From: Tulasnella sp. 424
Taxonomy: Eukaryota > Basidiomycota > Agaricomycetes > Cantharellales > Tulasnellaceae
Assembly: GCA_019633425.1 (NCBI GenBank)
Contig: WSUB01000140.1
Span: 1 to 64,000 of the forward strand
Direction of reading: 5' to 3'
Length of the DNA stretch: 64,000 nucleotides
This document shows, in pieces, positions 10,630-21,126 of the stretch. The notes beneath the pieces were generated by a model. That model was given only the letters and a program-made list of their open reading frames with translations, was not told where the DNA came from and ran no database searches. Position 1 is the first letter of the stretch; each line of letters begins with the position of its first letter. The position numbers and the translations under genes were made by a program.

Positions 10630-11514
10630 GCTTATAACGCCACCAGTTGTTATTGGAGGTACCGCATCCCGTCCTTTCAAGCTTGACACATGGGTTAGAA
10701 TTTGGAGCAGCACTTGGTCCATCGGAGTCGGTGGTGGAGGTTGCTTCGTGAACGTCGGCCGCGTTGAGGAGGAGCTGTAGTAGTTGGACGCCTGAGGTCG
10801 AGGAGGGAGAATTTCGATAGTGATTATCCTGCATAAAGTGGAGGAAGGCCGATGAGTGAGATGCGTGAGCGTTGGGGACTCGGAGACTTGACTTCACCAT
10901 TGCTCCCAAGGAACCTCTTCCTATCAGACCGCGACAAAACGTTAGTTGGAGAGAGTATATCAATGAGTACCTGCACCCTCACCTCCGCCATAGAGAACCA
11001 ATTCTTCTTCTGCCTCTTCTCGCTTAGGATGATCAAGATCTTCACGCCGACGCCAGGAACAGCGTCAGCTTCCACCACCGCCTCGAGAAGACGCAGGTTC
11101 GTACCTGGCCTTTCTTCGTAACGCCATTCCCGCCCGGAATAGTGTCTAATGCTCTCCAGAACGCTTCCACTTTTGAGTTGATGAGTGCCTCGATGTCTGG
11201 ATCCGCGACGCCTGGCTGGAATGGTGGGATATGACGGTAGTCAGATACGAAATTCAAGACGGGACAATAGAGAATGAAGGACGTACGAACGTGACGTCCA
11301 GCACATCTATAGTCTGAGGTTTGATGGTTCCAAATAGCCTATGAAATAATACGGCGTGCAAGAGAGCCCGAACGACGTCCTTGCTTTGTGGTCTGTCGAG
11401 AGTCTGCCCTCAATCCGTTCATGGGCACGCCAGTGAGCGACTAACGTTACGGTGCGCGGTAGACAAGCCACTGCTTACAGCATTAATAGGAATAGATGAA
11501 ACCTGAGTGGCCAT
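10630..11514 (-). pseudogene. ATG101: ATG101 autophagy factor, decayed copy A
   Basis: Translating exon by exon on the minus strand gives the Atg101 HORMA-domain landmarks: MATQVSSIPIN, KDVVRALLHAVLFHRLFGTI and KPQTIDVLDVTF, then GVADPDIEALINSKVEAFWRAL, GVTKKGQ, and after an intron ILIILSEKRQKKNWFS. Atg101 partners Atg13 in the ULK/Atg1 initiation complex. Compared with copy B, this copy lacks 7 bp near 11398 within a GTCTGTA/GTCTGTC repeat, which shifts the frame before the LFHRLFG motif. The C-terminal exon is also poorly conserved. It is therefore a pseudogene. It is head to head with kinase-F-box copy 1, with about 380 bp between starts. Confidence 0.75.
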
Positions 11515-11759
11515 GGGTGGCTGTCAGTGGTTGGGGGAAGTGGCGCCGGACGTGGTTGAAAGTGAAATGGCCTTTGGCACATACAAAAAGGGGCACATCG
11601 TGTAATACATGGTCACGCCTTGACAGAAGGAACAGGTACCCTACCGAAATATATCGTTCTTACTAACCTCGGACACGTTGATGTTACATAATAAAATAGG
11701 CAAGGAGCGTACTGCGCAGCTGCAGACCAAAGATTGTCGCAGGGACCTGTCATGACGGA

Positions 11760-11892
11760 GATCAAAGCGTCGACAAATGGAGATGTGGACAAACAGTTTG
11801 TATCGATCCTGGCTGATCGTTCTGATTTCGATCACCGAGTCTGAATCACCACTTATAACACGCAGGTAAATAGTTGTATAGCGCAATTGCCA
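11760..11892 (+). promoter_or_regulatory. Conserved upstream block of kinase-F-box copy 1
   Basis: About 130 bp directly upstream of the ATG is shared with the other two kinase-F-box genes (near 17530-17669 and 20998-21126). Shared words include GCGTCGACAAA, GGACAAACAGT, ATC(A/G)ATCCTG and CGCAGGTAAATA, in the same order and spacing. It likely contains the core promoter and 5' leader; individual factor sites cannot be named. Confidence 0.5.
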
Positions 11893-14731
11893 ATGTCAGA
11901 CCAGCTCCAAGACTATATGTGCAATTTGGACGGGGATATCGTCCCGGACAACCCGAGCCCTGTTAATACGTCAGGGGCATTCTGTGACTTGCTCACTGCG
12001 ACACATCCGACGGCCGGAAAGCTAGCATTGAAACGGCCAAGAGGAGACTGTTACGATGAAAGTGTATTGGATGTGAGTTACCCCGCTGCTATAATACACC
12101 CGATGCCTAAAAACCACCTTTCCTTCCAGAGGATTGGGATGGAAGCTAGTATCTGGAAGATGCTTCGGCATCCACGCATTTTGCAATTTATGGGAATATA
12201 TAAGAGTGGCGAGGATATATATCTCGTCTCTCCTTTTGCGGAGAATGGATCTCTGCCTGGGTTCCTCAAGGCCCGACCAAATGTCGATCGCAAGCGTCTT
12301 GTACGTTGCCCCCTTCTCATCCCTCCGCGGTCGCTCACCACCTTTCCTTAGGTGATCGAAATTGCCGAAGGTCTCACGTATTTGCATCAATGCGGTATCA
12401 TCCACGGTGACATGAAAGGAAACAATACCCTCATTTCCGGAGAGGAACATGTTCTTCTGTGTGACTTCGGTCTTGCCAAGCACGTCACCTCTCGCACCTC
12501 GACCTCACTACGAGGGGTCGGTAGTATCCCGTGGCAAAGTCCAGAACTTCTACGAGATGCCTCAAAGCGAACGTTTCAAAGCGATGTTTACGCGTTCGGC
12601 ATAACAATTTCTGAGGTATGTAGCGTACGTTCATATGCTGCTAGGCAGTGATCTCACCGTGCTGGACGTAAGGTTTTAAGCGGAAACGAGCCCTACGCCC
12701 ATCATGCTGGTATCGGTTCGATTATCACAGGCGTTCTCTTCTCCGGAGAGCGTCCACCAAAAGAGCCGTCGACTGCTCCCGATGGCACTTCGTATTTGCA
12801 ATTATGGGAAGAGGCTAGTAATTGCTGGGATGAAGACCCCCCGCTTCGGCCTTCAATGTTCAGCGTATTAAAGCGTCTGGACCCCAAGCGAGTAGGGATG
12901 TGGATCACTGCTCAGCAAATTGCTCTTGAGACGTCCCTCAATTCCTCTGGTAACCTCGGGATGATGTAAGTGTACGCCTTTGTGGTTCGAATATTTTCTA
13001 AATCGAGTAAACATCATATTCAGGTCTTATTCCGAACCCGCGAGCGATGAGCCACTAGGAATAGCCCAGGGAAAGGATACCTCGCAGACTCTGCGTTGGG
13101 CCGAGAGTATTCGCACTCGAGTCGCCATCTCCGTCAATTCGAGACAACCGATTTCGCGCATTACCCCAGAGCTCCTTGCTGCTATCATCTGGCGAGACAA
13201 CACCGGCGTCCAGCTCCTCCGCGACCACCCACTGTCACGCTTTGACGAGTCTTCACCCTTTGGGCAGGAAGTTAGATCCACTATCCTGCGCATGTTTCGC
13301 TGGATGGAGTTAAGGCGGGTCTCCAGATCCTGGCGTCACGCAATCGATCTCTCGACTCAGCTGTTCTCCTTCGTCTGGGCGGACAGCAATCGAAGTAATG
13401 CGGAATATATCCAGCAATGTAATCCAGACGGGGCTTTAGAGTGCATAGTCTCAGGGTCGGAGCCGACTCCGTTGCTGTCCTCCTTGGGACCATTAGCTTC
13501 CCGTATTTCTCGCGTGAGCGTCCTTTCGCCGGCCGATTGTACCGCTCAACTGCTACAAGGTTTAGCACTTCCAAAGCTCTGTCAGATGCGCCTTTTCTCG
13601 TCATCGCCAAGCGCGGTGGGACTGATCGAGAGGAGATCCATCTCCCTTCGCTCGTTCGGCTATGATTTAACGGCCCTGGTGTTTCGCGAGTCTGTTAGAG
13701 CCTTCGAACCTGCAGCATTTTCACTGTTACAAACTATCAAAATCATTGACACAGTGGTGCACCAAACCTTTGTCACCGATCTCTCCGCAATGGTCAACGC
13801 AAGTCCAAATTTGGCCGAACTAGTCCTAGAGGGGTTGCGTTCCCAATATCCTGGTCAATATCAGCAAACTCCAGCGCCCGTTGTCCATCGAGCTCTGCAA
13901 AGGATGCGCCTTCTCGGTGTCACAAAAGGCATCCTCTCTCCACTATTGCATTCTTTGGAAGTGGAGAACCCTATGACGTTATTTGTTGACGATATCGACC
14001 CTTACCTCATTAGCTCCGGCTCTACGTTCGCTAAAAATCTTCTCTCCTCTATCCGGTCCTGCTATTCTCCTGAAAATAAGTTGCAGTTAAGAGTTGTTTC
14101 AGGTTTCGATCAGACCTTGAGCAATGTAGAAGTAAATGTAACTCTGATGTGGCCTATATCCCTTGCTGTCAGGCCTGACAGCACAGGAGAAACCTGGGAG
14201 TTCAATTACATCAGGACCTCCCGAAGGAGCAAGACCGCTACGTCAGAAGTATTAGACGTACTCTTTGATTCAGGCATTAAGGTGGACTGGATAACCCTGA
14301 ACCAGGACTTAGGACCCGACTACAGAGAAGGCTTCGACAGAATTACGGGGCTCCTATCACCCAAACGCCATTCATGGCTCGAAACCCTCGCCCGCCTGGA
14401 TACTGTGAGGAGAATGACGGTGGGAGTCAGGGTAGCGGAGATAGCCCTTGAGCATCTGTCAAGGCCTATCCCGGAAGGCGTAAACGGATCTCTCCTGTAT
14501 TTCTGTCCCCACTTGGTACATCTCGAAGTGCAGCGCGGCCCTTTAGATCTTCTCCTAACGATTCCAGCTTTATTCCGAGAATATATTGCGCGGCGGCAAG
14601 CAGCAGCAAACACGTCGGATGGGCCAGCAAGGTTGAAGAAGATCGGGGTTCCATACTTTTGGGTCGACCAGATCGAAGGAAATGATTCCGTTTTTGATGG
14701 AGTGGAAATATTTTCTTCTAGTCAATGGTAG
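11893..14731 (+). CDS. Protein kinase-F-box fusion protein, copy 1
   Basis: Five exons (11893-12072, 12130-12300, 12352-12615, 12673-12965, 13024-14731) give an uninterrupted 871-aa protein. Residues ~25-300 are a TKL-like kinase: Lys47 in ALKRPRG, Glu65 in the C-helix, HGDMKGNN with Asp137, DFG with Asp155, the APE equivalent SPELL, and DVYAFGITISE. The glycine loop is degenerate, but the catalytic residues are kept. After a fixed-position intron, residues ~344-400 form an F-box-like motif (ISRITPELLAAII, then RRVSRSWRHAIDLST). The remaining ~470 residues resemble the leucine-rich/all-helical tails of basidiomycete F-box proteins. An F-box would link to Skp1 in an SCF ubiquitin ligase. The combination in one polypeptide is unusual. 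All splice sites are GT-AG. The function proposed is inference from domains; the kinase and F-box residues are seen directly. Confidence 0.82.
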
Positions 14732-15236
14732 GTGGCGCAGTCTGTCTGTATTCCCATCAGCTGGTCGAGCTCACAGCACTCGGATTCGATATATTTACAG
14801 GGAATCTGATAGTTAGTATGATACTTTTGAGTGCGATAATCCGAAACCTACATGCTCCATCGGTCAAACGTCTCGTAGTCAAAAGCATCCTCTCGCCTTT
14901 CCGTACTGTTCATATTCAGATTCATCATGGCTTCCTCACAAATGTGAACACTTGGTCTTTTTGGATGCTACTACTTCACGAGTTCTCTATGGGCTACCCA
15001 GTTTTGCGCATAGATTATGGGCGGTTGTCACCAGAGAGTGCATCCTTCCCCACCAGCTGCTTCCTGCTTGTTCTCACTTTGCCTCTTTTTTTTCGTTGGC
15101 TCTTCGTTCAAGTAGGTACTCGTTTGGGTGAAGTGGTGGCGTCAAACCTCCCACATCGAACTCTCGTTCTATCGCATCTCGGACTAAACCACCGCTTCCG
15201 ACTTGCTCCCCAACCCTCCTATTAGCGCACCGCAAG
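14732..15236. other. Spacer between kinase-F-box copy 1 and DSK2 relic
   Basis: This segment is homologous to 23965-24491, the spacer in the same position after copy 3 (shared words such as GGGAATCTGATAGT and TCATCATGGCTTCCTCA). It holds no gene and presumably carries the kinase-F-box 3' end and the DSK2 promoter. Confidence 0.6.
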
Positions 15237-16386
15237 ATGGCCTCCTCAGACTCAGAAGTACATCTCCATCAAAGGCAAGTCTTGAATACACTCTCTGAAC
15301 AAAGAACGCTTTTCTAACACGGACTCCACCACCAACGAATGACGCAAATCACGCAGGTCCCAGCGAGTTCAAGCTCACCATCACCATCACTCTAGACAAG
15401 ACGGTCAAGGACCTCATGGACGCCGTAGCCTCGCAGTCTGATGTTCCTGCCGACCGACAGCATCTTATTTACTCCGGTGAGCATAACCCCAGAGGTCACC
15501 TGCAAGGGTCCTGAGCTATTATCGCGTCCTCCAAAAGGCCGAGTCTTGAAGGACGAGGAAGCATTATCCACTTACAAGATATAAAGCGGACATACTGTTC
15601 ACATGGTCAAAGGTGTTGCTCGTACTCAACCGGAAGCCTCGTCCAGCCCACAGCGACTCCCGGCCATGGCTGCGGGGCAGAGTCCTTCCGACCCGTTGAC
15701 GATCCTCAACATCCCAATGGCGCACGGCGCTCTCGCTAGGTTTAACCCCTTTGCCGATATGAGACTCAACCCGAACGACCCGAACATGGTTTGTTCACCT
15801 CATGCCTCGTTCTGTCTATTCATCATTACTAACATGTGTGTACCTGTCCGTCAGCTTCAAAACATGATGAACTCCCCGGCAGTCCAGCAACAGATGGACG
15901 CACTTCTGTCTCGCCCTGAATTCCTCGACACCATCATCGTTCAAGACCCTGTCCTGCGCAACAACCCGCGATTACAACAAATCTTCCGCGACCCCGTGAT
16001 GCGTCAATCCATGATGGAGATGATGCGGAATCCAGAGGCTATGAGAATGGCGGAGCAGATGAGGTAGAGCGGCGCGATGGGCGGTGGGATGGGTACGGGT
16101 GGACCGTTTGGTGGACTCGGGGGAGGACCATTAGGAGGTCTTGGTGGTGACGGCGCCAGCCAGCCGCAACCGGGCGTATCGCCCTAGGCGGCTTCGTTTG
16201 CCCAACCAAGTTCGTCCCCTTCCTCGGCATCAGTGCCAGCTTCTACTACATCACCGCCTGGTTCGACTCCGGCAGCTACGTCTACCGCGAACCCATCGTC
16301 GCCGGGGTCTACCGCCCCTCCCCCGAACCCATTCGGCATGATTGATCCCAACATGCTTCAATCGATCCTCGGCTCTACGGGACCTT
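15237..16386 (+). pseudogene. DSK2: DSK2/ubiquilin, decayed copy
   Basis: Colinear with the intact DSK2 gene at 24492-25940, including introns. Lesions relative to that copy are: a 2-bp loss in exon 1 after GACTCAGAAGT; CAA changed to TAA in the UBL exon (ATA TAA AGC near 15580); CAG to TAG after MAEQMR (~16065); and TGG to TAG near 16185. The gene ends abruptly at ~16386, where the sequence switches to the 3' end of ATG101 copy B, so the UBA domain is lost. Confidence 0.85.
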
Positions 16387-17287
16387 TTCCGCCATAACGC
16401 CACCGGTTGTTGTTGGAGGTACCGCGTCCCGTCCTTTCAAGCTTGAGCATGGGTTAGAATTTGAAGGAGCACTTGATCCATCGTGGTTGGTGGTGGCGGT
16501 TGCTTCGTGACCGTCGGCCGCGTTGAAGAGGAACTGTATTAATTTGACGCCTGAGGTCGAGGAGGGGGGATTCCGATGGTGATGATCCTGTATAAGGTAG
16601 AGGAAGACCGATGGTTGAGCTGCGCCAGCTTTGGGGACTCGGCGACTTGACCTCACCACTGCATTCACGGAACCTCTCCCTATCAGACCGCGACAAAACG
16701 TGAGTTTGGGGGAGATTACCCTTGGCTTCCAGTGCCCTCACCTCCGCTATAGAGAACCAATTCTTCTTATGCCTTTTCTCGCTTAGGATGATCAAGATCT
16801 CCACGCCAACGCCAGGGACAGCGTCAGCGTCCACCACCGCTTTGACAAGACCCAGGCCCGTACTTGGCCTTTCTTCGTAACGCCATTCCCACCAGGAATA
16901 GTGTCCAATGCTCTCCAGAACGCTTGCACTTTCGAGTTGATGAGTGCCTCGATGTCTGGATCCGCGACGCCTGGATGGAATGTTGGGATATGACGGCAGT
17001 CAGATATGAAATTCAAGACGGGACAGCGGAGAACGAAGAACATACGAACGTGACGTCCAAGACATCTATAGTCTGGGGTTTGATAGTTCCAAATAGCCTG
17101 TGAAATAATACGCGTGCAGGATAGCGCGAACGACGTCCTTGCTTTCTGGTCTGTAGTCTGTCAAGAGTCTGCCCTCAATCTGTCAAAAGGATAGGTCGGT
17201 GAAAGACGAAGATGGCAGATGACAGTAGGCAGTAGGCAAGGCGCAGCTTACGACATTAATGGGAATAGATGAAACCTGAGTGGCCAT
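16387..17287 (-). pseudogene. ATG101: ATG101 autophagy factor, decayed copy B
   Basis: Same exon layout as copy A. It keeps the 7 bp missing there and reads IEGRLLTDYRPESKDVVRAIL, which helps define the ancestral frame. It lacks one base within CACGC(C)GTATTA near 17112, which shifts the frame inside the next motif (AVLFHRLFGTI). Later exons show GVADPDIEALINSKVQAFWRAL and a splice-equivalent ILSEKRHKKNWFS. The 3' end is joined to the truncated DSK2 relic at ~16386. Start ATG would be at 17287, about 380 bp from kinase-F-box copy 2. Confidence 0.75.
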
Positions 17288-17529
17288 GAGTGGCTGCTAG
17301 TGGTTGGAGGAAGCGGCTTGGCCGTGGTTGAAAGTGCAATGGCTTTTGGCACATGCGAACAGGGGCACATTGGGTAATACACGGGCCCGACCCAACGAGG
17401 AACAGGAAAGTGAAGCAAACCCCGGTGACGGATGGCTAATAGTCGCTCTTAATGACCTCTCCACGCGTTAATGTGAATAGAATAGAGCAAGGTGCGTACT
17501 GCAGATCAAAGATTCCGACCTGTCACGGT

Positions 17530-17669
17530 GACAGAGGTCAAGCGTCGACAAACGGCGAACGGGACAAACAGTGCATATCAATCCTGGCTGATCGTCCTCA
17601 CCTCAACCACCGAATCTGAATCACCCGCTTCAAACCCGCAAGCAAATAGCTGTATATTGCAATTGGAAT
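17530..17669 (+). promoter_or_regulatory. Conserved upstream block of kinase-F-box copy 2
   Basis: Same ordered words as upstream of copies 1 and 3 (GCGTCGACAAA, GGACAAACAGT, ATCAATCCTGGCTGAT, CGCAAGCAAATA), ending at the ATG. Shared retention suggests a common promoter. Confidence 0.5.
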
Positions 17670-20509
17670 ATGTCAGACCAGTTGGAAGGTTATACGTGCA
17701 ATTTGGACGGGGATATCGTTCTTGACAGCCTGGTCCCTGCTAATACCTCAGGGGCATTTTGTGACTTGCTCACTGCGACACATCCGACGGCCGGAAAGCT
17801 AGCATTGAAACGGCCAAGAGGAGATTGCTACGACGAAAGTGTAATGAATGTGGGTTAAGCAACTGATTTCATGCGCTCGATGGCTTATATCTGCCGTACC
17901 TCCAGAGGATCGAGATGGAAGCTAGTGTCTGGAAGATGCTTAGGCATCCACGCATTTTGCAATTTCTGGGAATATATCGGATCGGGGAGGATGTATACCT
18001 CGTGTCCCCTTTTGCCGAGAATGGCTCTCTCCCTGGGTTCCTCAAGGCCCGACCAGATGTCGATCGCAAGCGTCTGGTACATTGCCCATTACTCATCCCT
18101 TCCGCAGTCGCTCACCGCCTTTCCGTAGGTCATCGAAATTGCCGAAGGTCTCGCGTATTTGCATCAATGCGGCATCATCCACGGTGATCTGAAAGGAAAC
18201 AATATACTCATTTCCGGAGAGGAAAATATTCTTCTTTGCGACTTCGGTCTTGCCAAGCACGTCACCTCTCGCACGTCAACTTCACTACGCGGAACAGGGA
18301 GTATCCCGTGGCAGAGTCCGGAACTTCTACGAGATGCCTCAAGGCGAACGTTTCAGAGCGATGTTTACGCGTTTGGCATCACGGTTTCTGAGGTATGTGA
18401 TGCATGCCGATGATGTGCTGTTAGCCAGCGATCTAACCCATACTATGTGAAAGGTTCTAAGCAGGAATGAGCCTTATGCTCATCACAGTGGTATTGCTTC
18501 GATTATCACGGGTGTCCTCTTTGCCGGAGAACGTCCGCTAACACATCCATCGACTGCTCCCGATGGCACTTCGTATTTGCAATTGTGGGGAGAGGCTGGC
18601 AAATGCTGGGATGAAAATCCCGCCCTTCGGCCTTCGATGCTTAGTGTATTGAGCCGTCTAGATTACGAGCGAGCAGAGACGTGGATCACAACTCAGCAGA
18701 TCACTCTTGAGAACTCGCTCAATCCCCCTGTTGGCTCTGCGACGATGTGAGTATACGCCTTTTTTATTCCGAGTATTTGCTAAATCGAATACTATCGTAT
18801 TTAGGTCTTATTTTGAACACGCAAGCGATGGGCCGTTACGGACAGTCCAGTTAACTGGCAACCTGCAGACTTTGCACTGGGCTGAGAATATCCGCTCCCG
18901 GCTCGCCACATTCGCCAATTCCAGACAACCCGTTTCGCGCATTACTCCCGAGATCCTCGCTGCTATCATCCAGAGCGATGATTCTAATGCCAATCTCCGC
19001 AGCGGCCATCCTCTCCAATTTCTTGGATGGCACTCACCCGAGGCGATACGGCTTCAGTCCAATGTCTCGCGCATGTTTCGTTGCGTGCAGTTAAGGCGGG
19101 TTTCAAGAGCATGGCGTCACGCAATTGATACCTCCACTCAGCTGTCCTCCTTCGTCTGGGTGGACAGTAATCAGGGCAATGTGGAATATATCCAGCAGCG
19201 TAATCCTGACGGCGCTTTGGAGTGCGTAGTCTCCGGAATGCCAGTGACGCCAGATTCTTGGTTGTCCGCCCTGAGACCATTAACTCACCGAATCTCTCAT
19301 ATCAACATCGTCTCGCTCGTACCTTATTCCACTGAACTGCTGAAGGTTTTGGTGTTTCCCCAGCTCAGCGAAGTTTACTTTGTCTCACTGAGCAGACAGG
19401 ACGTACTACTGGAGAGAGGCTCCATCTCGTCCACCAATTCGGTGACGAAACTGATACTCGAAGGGATATCTCTTCTTGCCTTTGAGCCTACAGGATTTAC
19501 ATTCCTACGGATGATTAAAATTATTGAGGATGTAGCGCACCACACTTTCATCGCCGATCTCTTTGCAATGTTAAGCTCAAGTCCAAATTTAACGGAGCTA
19601 GTTCTGGAGAACCTTCATTCCGAACAAAAACTCGTCACATCACCTCTGGCTCGCGTAGCCCTTCGTGAACTGCAAAGGATGCGCCTTTGTAATATCCCAA
19701 CACCGATTCTGTCTTCGTTACTGTTTTATTTAGACGCGGCGAACCTGACGACTTTGTTCGTCGACGGTATCGACCCCAGCCACCTCCCTGACCCTGATTC
19801 TGTATTCGCCAAAACCGTGTTATCTTTAATTCGAGCGAGCCACACTCGTGAAAGAAACTGCGAATTAGGCCTCCTCTCAGGCGTTCGCCCAGACCAAAAC
19901 GTAGTAATTGTGGAATGGCCCGCACCTACTCAGGTTCATCCTGGCCGACCAGAGATGGCCCGTATGGGAGAAACCTGGGACTTTAACCATATTAATACCT
20001 CCGACCTTAGCAACGCAGATGCAGTAACGATATTGCGCGTATTTTCCGCTTTAGGCGTTAATGCGGACAAGGTGACCTTGGACACGAACATAGGTTCACG
20101 CAGAGGTGGAGAGGTTTTGGATCGGTCTTTGGGTCTCCTATCACCCGAAGGCCAATCGTGGCTCGAAATTCTCACCCACCTGGATACTGTAAGAACAATG
20201 GTTATGGGAGTCAACGTGATGGAGACGGCCCTTAAATATCTATCAGCACCTATTCCAGGACTGATAGGCGGAGCCCCGCGATATCTATGTCCCAATTTGA
20301 CACATATAAGCATAGAGAGCGATCCCTACAATGTTTGGCCAGAAAATCCGGATGTTTTCCCGCAATATATCGGGCGGCGGCAAGCAGCAGCAAATTCGGT
20401 GGACGGGCCAGCAAGGATAAAGAAGATCGGCACCCCGCGAGGCTGGATCGACCAAATCGAGAGAAATGATTCCATTTTTGATGGTGTAGAAATATATTTT
20501 GGTAATTGA
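17670..20509 (+). CDS. Protein kinase-F-box fusion protein, copy 2
   Basis: Exons 17670-17849, 17906-18076, 18129-18392, 18454-18746 and 18805-20509 give 870 aa with no stop or frameshift. The first four exons have exactly the lengths seen in copies 1 and 3 (180, 171, 264, 293 bp). The kinase keeps ALKRPRG, MEASVW, HGDLKGNN, CDFGLAKH, SPELL and DVYAFGIT. The F-box-like part reads VSRITPEILAAII and RRVSRAWRHAIDTST. This is the most divergent of the three: many substitutions lie in the C-terminal half while the kinase is nearly unchanged. It lies between decayed ATG101 copy B and a DSK2 exon relic. Confidence 0.82.
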
Positions 20510-20610
20510 GGAGTCTTATGTTCCCGGTGATGGGTTGATATAGGAGCTCTCGCCCGCGTCCATATTCGTAGAGAATCGATTTTTGACTGTCCCGAGCCCC
20601 CTCTCCAACA

Positions 20611-20630
20611 TGTATATATATATATATATT
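20611..20630. repeat. TA microsatellite
   Basis: A short run of alternating T and A in the spacer after kinase-F-box copy 2. Simple repeat with no evident role. Confidence 0.7.
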
Positions 20631-20837
20631 CGGCAAAAGTATTGTTGGATACGTTACATATTCGGTCAATGTGATAATTGGTATCTTGTGGGCCGTCAAC
20701 TGGCCGGCCCGGCTCGGGAGAACGCGCGATCGAGGGGCTACCTGCGTGACAGCGATAGGCGGGAAACGTTAAGATTCAATCTCCTTATTTGCACTCCGCA
20801 TTGTTCCAGCGCGGTGACAATACAGCGGGGATGGAAG

Positions 20838-20946
20838 ATATGGCGTCAGATTCGTCGAGCACAGAACTCCCCGAACTCAGAAGTCGGCATTTCTGTCTAA
20901 CACCGGCACATTCTACACTCTTTGAGTAAATTGTCTTTCTAACCCC
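20838..20946 (+). pseudogene. DSK2 5' exon relic
   Basis: A decayed match to the start of DSK2 (24492-24580): ATGGCGTCAGATTCGTC, then ACTCAGAAGT, then the first-intron words ACACTCTTTGAG and TTTCTAACCC in the same order. Only exon 1 and part of intron 1 remain. It sits exactly where a DSK2 gene would lie in a third copy of the kinase-F-box/DSK2 unit. Confidence 0.55.
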
Positions 20947-20997
20947 AGCTGTATCGCTGCCCCAGCACCGTATGGTCACCTGCCTGCGTGGAAAGGG

Positions 20998-21126
20998 TCA
21001 CGTGTCGACAAACGCTGGTTAGGACAAACAGTTCGTATCAATCCTGTCCGATTGACTCAACCTCAACCCCTGAATCAGAATCACTCGCTTCAAACCCGCA
21101 GGTAAATACTTATAGTGCAATTGCCA
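20998..21126 (+). promoter_or_regulatory. Conserved upstream block of kinase-F-box copy 3
   Basis: Shares GTGTCGACAAACG, GGACAAACAGT, ATCAATCCTG and CCCGCAGGTAAATA with the other two kinase-F-box upstream regions. Unlike copies 1 and 2, there is no ATG101 remnant immediately beyond it. Confidence 0.5.

Noticed and set aside
11041..11121. Small plus-strand protein opposite ATG101 copy A
   Set aside because: It is antisense to the conserved ATG101 exon that reads ILIILSEKRQKKNWFS.
12980..13023. Separate start codon for the F-box part at 12980
   Set aside because: The ATG lies inside an intron whose GT-AG sites join exon 4 to exon 5 in frame in all three copies; a separate gene remains possible but is less economical.
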